Assembly (NCBI RefSeq): GCF_000196795.1
Contig: NC_014259.1
Coordinates: 434,001 to 498,000, forward strand
Direction: 5' to 3'
From: Acinetobacter oleivorans DR1
GTDB taxonomy: Bacteria > Pseudomonadota > Gammaproteobacteria > Pseudomonadales > Moraxellaceae
Length of the DNA: 64,000 nt
A program made the translations under genes and the position numbers. The stretch's first letter is position 1. Each line of letters begins with the position of its first letter. Under the pieces are notes generated by a model that saw only the letters and a program-made list of their open reading frames with translations, did not search any database and had not been told where the DNA came from. Below, piece by piece: positions 7,346-15,871 of the stretch.

Positions 7346-9918
7346 TTAAGATTTTTTACGCTTTAAACGTCGTTTTGCTTGTTGAGATGCCATCGCTTCA
7401 AGCGCATCTTTTAATTCTTCGTCGCTAAAGGTCGTGATGTGCTGCAACATTTGTAAGGTTACTTCATCAAGAACCAACTGTGCGCCAGCAGCCATTTGAC
7501 GGAAATTATCATCAAACTCGATTTGGCCTTGGTCGTTTGTACGAATGTAATTTTGCTGTGTAAGTACTTTTAGGAAGCTTTGGAATAAAGCTTTGTCGAA
7601 GAACTCTGGCGAATTAAATTCATATAGAACTGACAAGCGTTGTCCGAGTAAATGACTTAATTCTTCAACCTGTTTAGCAGAAATATTACCTGAACCACGT
7701 TGAGTAATGAGCGCAAGCGTCATGTAGTAACGCTCAAGACTTTGCTTAACAGGCGTAGCTAAAACAACAAGCTGATTATGCTCTTCAGTGTTTGGTGCAG
7801 AGCTAATTAAATTACCTTCATCATCTTGCTGAATAAGGTTTGATTGAACCAATGCATTTGCATATTGCTCAATTTGTTCTTTAAGTTCGCTGCTCTTCCA
7901 TTTAAGGAATAACTCTGCTTTTAAGAATGGGTAGAGCGTATAGATGACATTGGTTAAATCTGAACGGCTGATTTTTCCATTATGTTCAACAAGTGATGCA
8001 ACCAATGACGGTAAAACAAAGGCGTGCAAAATGTTATTACGGAAATAGGTGAGAAGAACAGCTTGGTTATCTTCAATCGCAATAATATCGCCGAGTGCAT
8101 GCTGAACTCGTTTAATGAGTTTAAGCTTTAAACCATAAGCAATAATTCTTTACCAGAAAGCGGCGTTACTTCCATACGTTGGTCATATGGGAAGTTCGAT
8201 GCTAGATTGCGGTAAGCTTCAAGCTGCTTAATGCAAATTTCTTCATCAAGCGTATGCTTTGGAGTTGCAAGTAAAATAATAGAAAGTAAAGAGACAGGGT
8301 TAATCACCACAGCTCGGTTAATATTTTCTAAAATTGCATGTGCAGAGCTATTTACGGCATCTGAAACTGCTTGAGGAATTGGGTCGTCATTTTTCTCGAT
8401 AAAAACGTTTTCTGCATTATGTTGTTTAAGCAGATCATCAAGGAAAACAGGTTCACCAAAGTTCACGTGGACTTTACCGAAAATACGTTCAATTTTTCGT
8501 AAGGTTTTCACAATACCAAAAATTGATTCAGCTTCTTTCGGTTTACCTTGCATTTCGCCTACGTAGGTCGAGCCTTCCATCAGGCGTTCATAACCAATGT
8601 AGGTGGGTACAAATACAATTGGCTTTGTACGGCCACGTAAATGACTATGAACCGTCATGGCAAGCATGCCAGTCTTAGGCGGTAATAGGCGTCCTGTACG
8701 CGAACGTCCACCTTCAATAAAGTACTCAAGTGGCGTGTTACGTGACAAAATACTATATAAATATTCTTTAAATACCGTTGTATAAAGGCCATTTCCGCGG
8801 AAAGAGCGGCGAATAAAGAAGGCACCACCACCACGTAAAAGCTGACCAACGAAAGGTAAGTTTAGGTTATCACCTGCAGCAATATATGGAACCATAAGAC
8901 CACGTCTATAAATCACATAAGACAATAATAAGTAGTCAATATGGCTGCGGTGGCAAGGTGTGTAAACCACTTCATAATCTTTTGCCAGTTCACGAACGGT
9001 ACTGAAGTTATGCACATCTACGCCGTCATAAAGCTGGGTCCATAAGCGCGTTAAAGCAAGATCGGCAAAGCGCACTGCTGAATGTGAATAATCCGATACG
9101 ATTTCATTGACATAACCAATCGCACGGCGTTCAGCTTCGAGCATACTCACTTTCCCGCGAATACTTTCACGGCGGATTGCTTCTTGAACATCACGAGATT
9201 TGACAACCGACTGCATGACATTACGTCGATCCGATAAATCGGGGCCTAACACTACTTCACGCTGACGATCTAAGTAATCATTTAACGTACTTACAATATA
9301 AGTGGCTGGTGAAAGGTTCGGATAATGCTGTTGAGCATATTCAACCAATTCACGTAGCGATTGTGGTTCATGAAACTCTAAGTAAGATTGACGACCATGT
9401 AAGCCAATGTTGACCAATTGCTTAACGGTACTTGGTGTAGCCCATGTATCTGAAAATAATAGCTTAAACCAAGAATCTTCTTTATCTGGTGAGCGTCCCC
9501 ATAAAACGGTAACTGGAACAAGCTCTATATCAAGTTCAGGATTTTCTTGTAAGACTTCAATCAGTTTTAGTAAGCGTGGTGGAAAAGCATGAGGAGGAGG
9601 ATTCAGTAAATTATTTTCATCATTGTGCTGTAAAAATAAAACTGATGCTTTTTCCTGATGAGTGCCAACAACTAATGGATCTAACGCAGGTTTTAAATTT
9701 AAACGACGCGTTTCTCCATCAACCACCAAAGCATTGCTTCGAGAGTGGTTTTGTAAGACATAGCACACCACTTTTTGGCGCTCAGTCTTTGCTTCTGTTT
9801 CTGTTGTTTCTGATACTGGTTCAGTAGGAACTTCCCCAAGAACATGTGGTGTTACCACGAGGTCAAGTAGTTTACTCGAAAGCCGACGATACATTTGACC
9901 AAACCCACTCTTGGACAT
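7346..9918 (-). pseudogene. plsB: Glycerol-3-phosphate 1-O-acyltransferase PlsB, split by a one-base frameshift
   Basis: PlsB is the membrane-associated enzyme that puts the first acyl chain on glycerol-3-phosphate. The first frame (9918-8128, 596 aa) contains the acyltransferase motifs: HRSHID (HX4D at H323-D328), GGAFFIRRSF, FIEGGRSRTG and VPTYIGYERL. It ends abruptly after SGKEL with a stop at 8128. From about 8140 the next frame continues with no stop (AYGLKLKLIKRVQHALGD, onward to 7346) and supplies the missing C-terminal part of about 260 residues. One extra base near 8141-8147 (GAATTATTGC instead of GAATTAATTGC on the coding strand) would give one 857-residue PlsB of normal size. PlsB is usually essential, so this is either a sequencing/assembly error or a true lesion rescued by another acyltransferase route. 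Confidence 0.9.
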
Positions 9919-10194
9919 AAGAACTCCTACTTCTTAAAGACAAATCCCAGCACCAAATGCGGAGGGTAATTATTTTGAGGCATTTATTGAAAAAAACAAT
10001 ATGCTACTTTCTTATAAATTATAATGCTTTTGGCATATTTTATCGTTAAAAATCGTATTTTTAGCTGTTATATGAGCAATGTTCATCAGAAGTTGACTGA
10101 TTGTTCCATGTTCAAATAGTTTTTTATGGCACAATAGATTCTACACATCTGTCCTTTAATACGATTTTTTACCTGAAATATGAAGGTATCTCTC

Positions 10195-11067
10195 ATGAAT
10201 GCGTTAACCCAAGAACTAGTCGAGCTTCTCACTTTAGAAAAGCTAGAAGAAAATATTTACCGTGGCATGAGCCGTAATCTTGTCGGTAAACGTGTCTTTG
10301 GTGGACAGGTTTTGGGTCAGGCTTTACGTGCAGCATCTTATACAACTGATCGCCCAGCGCATTCTTTACATGCATATTTTTTGTATGGCGGCGATATTAA
10401 TGCCCCAATAATCTACGAAGTAGACCGTTTACGGGATGGAAAAAGTTTTGTAAGTCGTCAAGTTCGTGCGATTCAGCATGGGCGAGTTATATTTTCAGCC
10501 ATGGTGTCTTTTGCCAATCCAGAAGAAGGCTTGAACTATCAACATCAAGAACCTGAGTATCCTGCACCGGAAACACTTAAATCTGAAAATGAGCTAAAAC
10601 AGGGTATTTTAAACTTTGTACCTGAAAATGTTCGTGCTAGTTTCATGCGCGAGCGTCATGTAGAAATTCGCCCAATTGATCCGGTAAACCCGTTTCAGCC
10701 GCAACCTGAAGCTCCCTATAATGCGCATTATATTCGTACCCATGACCGTATTCCAAAACAATTAGATGATATTGCCTTGCATCAAGCAATTGTTGCGTTT
10801 TATTCAGACTTTACCTTAATGACAACGGCTTTAAGACCGCATGGTTTAAGTTATATTTCTCCAAGTTTGCAATGTGCAAGTATTGATCATGCCATTTATT
10901 TCCACCGTCCATTGCGCGCAGATGAGTGGATGCTTTATGACATGGAAGCCACAGTGAGTGCGGCTTCAAGAGGTCTTAATTTTGGTCGTATGTGGCAAAA
11001 TGGCCAGCTTGTATGTAGTACGGTGCAAGAGGGTTTAATTCGTTTGCGGGAAATTGAAACTCAATAG
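10195..11067 (+). CDS. tesB: Acyl-CoA thioesterase II (TesB)
   Basis: The 290-residue product is a double-hotdog thioesterase that hydrolyses medium- and long-chain acyl-CoA to free acid and CoA in the cytoplasm. Visible family features are RGMSRNLVGKRVFGGQVLGQAL near the start, HSLHAYFLYGGD, and in the second hotdog AFYSDFTLM, whose Asp corresponds to the catalytic Asp of E. coli TesB, followed by SLDHA-like CASIDHAIYFHRP. I chose the ATG at 10195 rather than 10180 because GAAGG sits 8 bases before it and the length then matches TesB. It is divergent from plsB and ends in its own terminator, so it is probably monocistronic. Confidence 0.93.
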   Translation: MNALTQELVELLTLEKLEENIYRGMSRNLVGKRVFGGQVLGQALRAASYTTDRPAHSLHAYFLYGGDINAPIIYEVDRLRDGKSFVSRQVRAIQHGRVIFSAMVSFANPEEGLNYQHQEPEYPAPETLKSENELKQGILNFVPENVRASFMRERHVEIRPIDPVNPFQPQPEAPYNAHYIRTHDRIPKQLDDIALHQAIVAFYSDFTLMTTALRPHGLSYISPSLQCASIDHAIYFHRPLRADEWMLYDMEATVSAASRGLNFGRMWQNGQLVCSTVQEGLIRLREIETQ

Positions 11068-11078
11068 TCCTATTGAAG

Positions 11079-11108
11079 AGCCATCTAACCAGATGGCTTT
11101 TTTATTTT
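11079..11108 (+). terminator. Intrinsic terminator after tesB
   Basis: A perfect 8-bp stem (AGCCATCT with AGATGGCT) and a 4-base loop are followed by a T-rich tract, 12 bases after the tesB stop. Confidence 0.9.
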
Positions 11109-11175
11109 TAATGGGAACGATGTGACAAAAAATTGCTCGAATGAAAAGCAACCTCATGTCATATTGTAAACAGGT

Positions 11176-12441
11176 ATGCCAACTGAAAAAAATAATGCTG
11201 ATATGAACTTAAATACACAAATTCTGATTGCCGCCATTTTAGGTTTAGCCTTTGGTTTCCTACTCACCATGTATCCAGACACAGCTTTTGTAAAACATAG
11301 TTTATATGGGCTTGGAATATTAAGTAGTGTTTTTATCGGGCTTCTTAAAATGCTTTTGGTGCCCTTAATTTTCAGTTCGATTGTTGTAGGGGTATCAAAC
11401 TTACAAGCGGGCGGACAGTTAGGGCCAGTCTGGAAAATCACATTTTTATGCTGTTTAACTACAACGACTTTAGCCCTAATTTTAGGTATTAGTTGTGCTC
11501 ATTTATTTGAGGTGGGGCGTGGCATAGATATTTCTATTTTCCAAACATCTATGCAAAATTATCAAGCACCAGATAGTTTAAACCCGGCAAGTTTTTTCAC
11601 TAATTTTATTCAAAATACTTTAATCAATCCATTTAAAGCATTTAGTGATGGTAACGTTTTAGCCGTTGTGGTCTTTGCTTTATTTGTCGGTGTTGCTTTG
11701 GTACAGGGTGGGGAACGTTTCAAAAGTATTCGTGTATTGAGCCACCAGTTCTTTGAAATGATGATGCTGCTTGTTGGCTGGGTCATGAAATTAGCGCCTT
11801 TGGGTATTTTTGCTTTATTAGCAAAGTTAATGGCAACCGAAGATATTTCGGTATTAAGTCGTTTGGCTGAGTTTGCAGTCGTTGTAACAGGCACAACCAT
11901 TTTCCATGGTGCTGTTGTTTTACCACTATTGCTTTGGATTTTTGGTCGCATGAGCCCTTGGACTTTTTTCAAAGGGACACGTACAGCGTTAATTACAGCA
12001 TTTGCAACCAGTTCTAGCTCTGCCACAATGCCGCTTAGCATGAAGTGTGCACAAGAAAACTTAGGTGTGCGCCCTCAAACAGCAGGGTTTGTTATCCCAC
12101 TTGGCACTCAGTTAAACATGGATGGTACTGCTTTATATGAGGCGGCAGCTGCACTGTTTGTAGCGAATTTGGTAGGATTAGATTTAAACCTGACACAGCA
12201 AATTATCGTCTGTTTAACAGCAATGATTGCATCACTTGGTGCACCTGGAATTCCAAGCGCTGGCATGGTGACTATGATTATGGTTTTACAATCAGTAGGT
12301 TTACCAGCTGAAGCAATTGCTATTTTACTGCCAATTGACCGCTTACTAGATACGGTGAGAACTGTGGTAAATGTGCAAGGCGATATGATGATTAGTGTGG
12401 TTGTAGATCGCTATACGAAAGATAAAGATATTAGTGTCTAA
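11176..12441 (+). CDS. Dicarboxylate/amino acid:cation symporter (DAACS family)
   Basis: The 421-residue inner-membrane carrier belongs to the glutamate/aspartate/C4-dicarboxylate symporter family (GltP, DctA, GltPh fold). It shows the serine-rich hairpin motif (TSSSSATMPLSM, about residues 276-287) and the NMDGTALYE signature near residue 315, which form the substrate and cation sites, plus eight or so hydrophobic helices starting at ILIAAILGLAFGFLL. Substrates are typically glutamate, aspartate, succinate or malate with H+ or Na+; which applies cannot be read here. The start at 11176 has a weak AGG very close to it; an in-frame ATG at 11203 is possible. It is monocistronic and followed by a strong two-way terminator. 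Confidence 0.9.
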   Translation: MPTEKNNADMNLNTQILIAAILGLAFGFLLTMYPDTAFVKHSLYGLGILSSVFIGLLKMLLVPLIFSSIVVGVSNLQAGGQLGPVWKITFLCCLTTTTLALILGISCAHLFEVGRGIDISIFQTSMQNYQAPDSLNPASFFTNFIQNTLINPFKAFSDGNVLAVVVFALFVGVALVQGGERFKSIRVLSHQFFEMMMLLVGWVMKLAPLGIFALLAKLMATEDISVLSRLAEFAVVVTGTTIFHGAVVLPLLLWIFGRMSPWTFFKGTRTALITAFATSSSSATMPLSMKCAQENLGVRPQTAGFVIPLGTQLNMDGTALYEAAAALFVANLVGLDLNLTQQIIVCLTAMIASLGAPGIPSAGMVTMIMVLQSVGLPAEAIAILLPIDRLLDTVRTVVNVQGDMMISVVVDRYTKDKDISV

Positions 12442-12452
12442 TATCTCGAAAT

Positions 12453-12483
12453 AAAAAAGCAGGATTTAAAATCCTGCTTTTTT
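12453..12483. terminator. Bidirectional intrinsic terminator
   Basis: A 13-bp perfect stem (AAAAAAGCAGGAT and complement) around a 5-base loop lies between the convergent symporter and ferritin-like hydrolase genes, with A and T tracts on both sides. Confidence 0.92.
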
Positions 12484-12487
12484 ATTT

Positions 12488-13438
12488 TTAAGCTGCTTGA
12501 AGTTCTGCTCTTTTTGCTGCTGGAGATTGCGATAAATAGCTAACAGCATCTTCAGTGCTACCTTCTTTGACTGGATCATACCAAGGCATAAGGTAATCAA
12601 TTTGTTGAGCAATAAGCCAAAATGGATTTGGTAATACTTGGTTATCTTTACGACTAATCTTAAGCCATTCTATAGCAACCCACACTGGGAAAAATCTAGA
12701 TTTAGCGGCATCTGCAAAGCGTGGATCTTGTTTCATGATGTGTGCAGCACCGTCTACCCATAAACCAAGTACCAGCACAATCACGGCAAGGCTTAAATAG
12801 TAGCGCGGAATATAACCACCACCAAGATGACGATATAAATCAAAGGCTACCGTACGGTGTTCAATTTCTTCTGAACCATGCCATTTAACCAGATCGACCA
12901 TTTCAGGGTCAGCGCCTAATTCTTCCCAGCGCTTGTTATATAGAGCATATTTACCTAACACACAGGTCATATGTTCAACAGTGGCAACAACACCTAAACG
13001 GAATAAATCCCATTGGCCTTGTAAGAAATTTGGAACTTCTTTATCAAAAGGCTTATCTGCCAAAGCTGTCGTAAATAAATAGTTCATAATGTCCAGATTT
13101 CTCTGAATATCAATATTACGTACGTTTAAATATTCTTTGTTTGCGGAGGTGTGTGCATTGGCATGCATAGCTTCCTGACGGATAAATGCTTGTACATCCT
13201 GCTTGAGTTTTTCATCTGTGATTTGCGGTAAAACCTTGTTATACAAACGGCAAAACCAGAACTCACCAGCAGGTAAGATATTATTAATTTCATTAATAAA
13301 ATAACTTGCGAAAGGCTGATTTGGAATCCAGTCGACAGGGGTATCTTTCCAGTCAAATTTCACTTTACGTGGAAGAATTTTATAATCAATAGAAGAACCT
13401 AAAGCCTTATTCTTCAAAAAAGATAACAATTTCATCAT
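12488..13438 (-). CDS. Predicted metal-dependent hydrolase, ferritin-like (PF10118 type)
   Basis: The 316-residue product matches the predicted metal-dependent hydrolase family of helical, ferritin-like proteins. Candidate metal ligands are present in the expected spaced pattern: GEFWFCRLY, RQEAMHANAH, VEHMTCVLGKY and HGSEEIEHRTVAFD. One hydrophobic segment (YYLSLAVIVLVLGLWV) suggests membrane attachment. The reaction is unknown; members occur widely in Acinetobacter and mycobacteria, often linked with lipid metabolism. The gene lies downstream of engB but a terminator intervenes, so it probably has its own promoter. The start could also be the adjacent ATG one codon downstream, which is better spaced from AGGA. 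Confidence 0.8.
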   Translation of the reverse strand: MMKLLSFLKNKALGSSIDYKILPRKVKFDWKDTPVDWIPNQPFASYFINEINNILPAGEFWFCRLYNKVLPQITDEKLKQDVQAFIRQEAMHANAHTSANKEYLNVRNIDIQRNLDIMNYLFTTALADKPFDKEVPNFLQGQWDLFRLGVVATVEHMTCVLGKYALYNKRWEELGADPEMVDLVKWHGSEEIEHRTVAFDLYRHLGGGYIPRYYLSLAVIVLVLGLWVDGAAHIMKQDPRFADAAKSRFFPVWVAIEWLKISRKDNQVLPNPFWLIAQQIDYLMPWYDPVKEGSTEDAVSYLSQSPAAKRAELQAA

Positions 13439-13477
13439 TTAGTCCTGATTTTTAACTCGATGAAGTTATAACGAGTA

Positions 13478-13514
13478 TAAAAAAAGCCCCTACATTTGTG
13501 TTTAGCAATAGGGG
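13478..13514 (-). terminator. Intrinsic terminator downstream of engB
   Basis: On the minus strand CCCCTA and TAGGGG pair around a 16-base loop and are followed directly by CTTTTTTT. It lies between the engB stop and the ferritin-like gene start. Confidence 0.75.
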
Positions 13515-13561
13515 ACAATTGAGTATAAATTTAATGAAAAAATTGTATCTGTTATGACAAT

Positions 13562-14338
13562 TTAGCTTTCAGCATCTTCATCTGTCGCTTCAGGGATTGA
13601 ATCGACATCAAATTCTGGCTGTTGATCTAGCGTAAAATGCAGACGTCCACCCATGACACTTGCAAGCTCTTCCAAACCTAATTTGTTAAGTGAAGAGAAA
13701 AGCTGAATGGAAAAATCAAGCTTCATTTTTTTAAGTTGTTGTTTAACTTCAAGCAATACTTTATTTGCAGGACCACGATTAAGTTTGTCTGCTTTCGTTA
13801 AGAGAATATGAACGAATAGATGACGCGAATAAGCCCACTCTAGCATCATCATGTCAAAATGCTGTAGAGGATGGCGAATATCCATAAGTAAGACTAAGCC
13901 TTGTAAGCTTTTACGGTGAATTAGATAGTTTTCTAATTCCTTTTGCCACACCTTCTTCATATCTTCAGGTACAGCTGCATAACCGTAACCTGGAAGATCG
14001 ACTAAACGCTGATCAGGATTACCTAGACTAAAGAAGTTAATCATCTGGGTACGACCAGGCTTTTTAGAAGCACGGGCAAGTTGTTTCTGATTAGTTAATG
14101 CATTAATAGCACTAGACTTACCCGCATTTGAGCGTCCTGCAAAAGCAATTTCGTAGCCACTATCTTCAACACAAAGTGCCAATTTAGGTGCACTCATTAG
14201 AAACTCAGCTTGGCGTAACCAGTTTAGAGATTGCACAGCATAGGCTGTGATCGCCGGATCTGGTGCTTTTTCATAGCTGATCTTTTGCTTGGGTGCGAGT
14301 CTGGCTTTGGTGTCTTTTGATTTTTCACTACGACGCAT
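13562..14338 (-). CDS. engB: Ribosome biogenesis GTPase EngB/YihA/YsxC
   Basis: This 258-residue cytoplasmic GTPase is needed for 50S subunit assembly. The G1 loop GRSNAGKS is at residues 68-75, the G3 motif DLPGYG at 114-119, and G4 TKAD (in LLTKADKLN) follows the PLQHFDMMM segment. The protein is a little longer than the usual 200-220 residues because of a basic N-terminal extension (RRSEKSKDTKARLAPKQK) and an acidic C-terminal tail (DVDSIPEATDEDAES), a form common in gammaproteobacteria. It stands alone, followed by its own terminator. The family assignment is very secure. Confidence 0.95.
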   Translation of the reverse strand: MRRSEKSKDTKARLAPKQKISYEKAPDPAITAYAVQSLNWLRQAEFLMSAPKLALCVEDSGYEIAFAGRSNAGKSSAINALTNQKQLARASKKPGRTQMINFFSLGNPDQRLVDLPGYGYAAVPEDMKKVWQKELENYLIHRKSLQGLVLLMDIRHPLQHFDMMMLEWAYSRHLFVHILLTKADKLNRGPANKVLLEVKQQLKKMKLDFSIQLFSSLNKLGLEELASVMGGRLHFTLDQQPEFDVDSIPEATDEDAES

Positions 14339-14438
14339 AAAAAATAACTTTTTAAATGAGAGGGCTCGCGCCTAGTATAAAGGAGCTTGGGTATTCTTGC
14401 TAATTTTCAATAAATCAACTTATGAAAATCAATAGAAG

Positions 14439-14876
14439 TTAGATTTCTAAAAAGGCTATAGGGGAGTTAGCAGGAGCAGATTTTGATTGCTGCAAAACTT
14501 CTCCGAGAGTGTATTGGTCTAGGCTTTGATAAAAGCTCTCTAAAGCTTGATCTAAAATACCTTTTAAACCACAGTGACTGCGTAATACACAAGGTGGTGT
14601 ATTGCATTCAACGATTTGATTATCACCTTGTAATATTCGAACAATTGAACCCAAATTGCAGTTAAGTGCATCTGGGTTTAAGCGAATTCCACCGCCTTTC
14701 CCACGAATGGTAATAATCCATTCTTGTTTGCCCATAAAGTGAACAACTTTAACCAGATGGTTTTGTGAAACATGCAAATCTTTCGCGATTTCTGCAATCG
14801 TGTAGGGTGCATCACTTGGGCGTGCAACATACATTAATATTCGTAATGCATAATCGGTAAATTTATTAAGCTGCAT
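14439..14876 (-). CDS. nsrR: NsrR-type Rrf2-family nitric-oxide-sensing repressor
   Basis: From ATG 14876 this is a 145-residue Rrf2 winged-helix protein (HTH around residues 27-46, TIAEIAKDLHVSQNHLVKVV). Three cysteines at positions 91, 96 and 102 (ECNTPPCVLRSHC) have the same spacing and numbering as the iron-sulfur cluster ligands of E. coli NsrR, which loses repression when NO attacks the cluster. The gene lies 85 bases behind an Hmp-like globin on the same strand, and a perfect NsrR-like palindrome overlaps the globin promoter, so globin and repressor probably form an autoregulated NO-response operon. IscR-type function is less likely because the target site and neighbour point to NO. 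An upstream GTG at 14885 is an alternative start. Confidence 0.88.
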   Translation of the reverse strand: MQLNKFTDYALRILMYVARPSDAPYTIAEIAKDLHVSQNHLVKVVHFMGKQEWIITIRGKGGGIRLNPDALNCNLGSIVRILQGDNQIVECNTPPCVLRSHCGLKGILDQALESFYQSLDQYTLGEVLQQSKSAPANSPIAFLEI

Positions 14877-14916
14877 GATCACCAAAAATGGAAGAGAAAA
14901 AGGATGATCATCTTAG

Positions 14917-14946
14917 CCTGAAAGTTTAAATAAGAAAACTTTCAGG
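14917..14946. repeat. Intercistronic inverted repeat between globin and nsrR
   Basis: Two perfect 11-base arms (CCTGAAAGTTT and AAACTTTCAGG) flank an 8-base loop 16 bases after the globin stop. In the minus-strand transcript it lacks a following U tract, so a processing or partial-attenuation hairpin is more likely than a full terminator. Confidence 0.7.
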
Positions 14947-14961
14947 CAAGAGGTTTTTACA

Positions 14962-15726
14962 TTACAGCGTTAAAGGCGCTGAAACCTGTACTTGATCACC
15001 AACTCTATAATGCTCAAGCAAGATGTTCGAAACTGAAAATTCAGTATGGTTTTCTTCAGGCTGAACGTCAAAGTGATATGAGTTATTTTCTTGAGCTTCT
15101 GTAAATTTAAAAGCTTTCGGCTGTTCAAGCTGTTGCTCTGGAACTTGTACCTTAACCGAAATAAAAGCATTTGCAGGACTGGTTAGTACGTCCTCATGAT
15201 CAGTTGCTTTTAAAGTGAAACGTTTGCCAGATTCAAGAGGATCAATTTGTGTAATTTCAAATGGACGCCAGCCAGCCCATCCACCTTTTAAGCTCTCAAG
15301 TTGTTCATATTTTTGTTTTTCAACGCCAATCAAGATATCGGCCAATTGTAGATAAGCTTGCTTCCACGCTTCGATAAGTTCTGATTCAAATGGCACGTTA
15401 AGTACTTCACTAATTGAATGAAGTAGGTTGTCACCAACAATTGCATATTGATCAGGCTGGATATCTAAGCTCACATGTTTAGTGGTGATACGTTCAACAG
15501 CTTTAGCTAGAACAGTAGGGTTCTCAATATTTTCTGCATAAGCAAGAACGGCAGCTGCAAGCGCACGTGGCTGACGTAAGCTAGTTTGGTCATCTAAGTT
15601 AAAAACATTTTTTAATTCGGGATTGTTATTAAGCATACGCTTATAAAAGTATGTAGTCAGCGTAACACCGTGTTCACGTAAAACCGGTACAGTAGATTTA
15701 ACAAGTTCAATTTGTTGTGGAGTCAT
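14962..15726 (-). CDS. Flavohaemoglobin-like globin lacking the NAD domain
   Basis: The 254-residue protein aligns along its length with the first about 255 residues of Hmp (normally about 395). The globin part is intact: Y28, Q52, H84 (proximal His in KHVS), Y94 and E136 match the haem-pocket residues of Hmp. After GGWAGWRPF a beta-barrel-like segment continues, but the FAD-binding RQYSL is replaced by KAFKF and the chain stops at SAPLTL, where Hmp would enter its FAD/NAD core. It should bind haem and NO or O2 but probably needs an external reductase. The end looks like a natural stop, with the reading frame and composition undisturbed. It is preceded by an NsrR-like operator and followed by nsrR. 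Confidence 0.88.
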   Translation of the reverse strand: MTPQQIELVKSTVPVLREHGVTLTTYFYKRMLNNNPELKNVFNLDDQTSLRQPRALAAAVLAYAENIENPTVLAKAVERITTKHVSLDIQPDQYAIVGDNLLHSISEVLNVPFESELIEAWKQAYLQLADILIGVEKQKYEQLESLKGGWAGWRPFEITQIDPLESGKRFTLKATDHEDVLTSPANAFISVKVQVPEQQLEQPKAFKFTEAQENNSYHFDVQPEENHTEFSVSNILLEHYRVGDQVQVSAPLTL

Positions 15727-15753
15727 GGCTAGACCTTATTTATCTGGCTATAT

Positions 15754-15776
15754 AAGATGTATTTAAAATACATCTT
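15754..15776. promoter_or_regulatory. Perfect 23-bp NsrR-like operator
   Basis: Left arm AAGATGTATTT, one central base, and right arm AAATACATCTT form a perfect palindrome. This fits the known gammaproteobacterial NsrR motif (AAGATGYATTT with its complement). It overlaps the predicted -10 box of the globin promoter and lies 28 bases before the globin start, so binding would block transcription. Confidence 0.85.
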
Positions 15777-15793
15777 TAAAAAATTAATGGCAA
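15765..15793 (-). promoter_or_regulatory. Predicted sigma-70 promoter of the globin-nsrR unit
   Basis: On the minus strand TTGCCA (15793-15788), a 17-base spacer and TATTTT (15770-15765) form a reasonable promoter. The -10 box is inside the NsrR-like palindrome. Confidence 0.55.
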
Positions 15794-15812
15794 TAGCTTT
15801 TCGAGAAAAACC

Positions 15813-15842
15813 ATAAAAAAATTAGGGGATATAAAATCCCCT
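15813..15842 (-). terminator. Intrinsic terminator downstream of the HerA-like gene
   Basis: On the minus strand AGGGGAT and ATCCCCT pair around a 5-base loop and are followed by AATTTTTTT. It separates the HerA-like gene from the globin promoter. Confidence 0.8.
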
Positions 15843-15871
15843 TAAATTAACGTTATGTTATTAAATATTTT

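Noticed and set aside
7346..8029. A separate 227-residue protein starting at a TTG
   Set aside because: The frame is open upstream to the plsB first part and continues its homologous sequence; it is the C-terminal part of plsB, not a separate gene.
14439..14876. IscR instead of NsrR
   Set aside because: No isc genes are adjacent, and the neighbouring globin and operator point to NO sensing; Cys spacing alone could not decide it.
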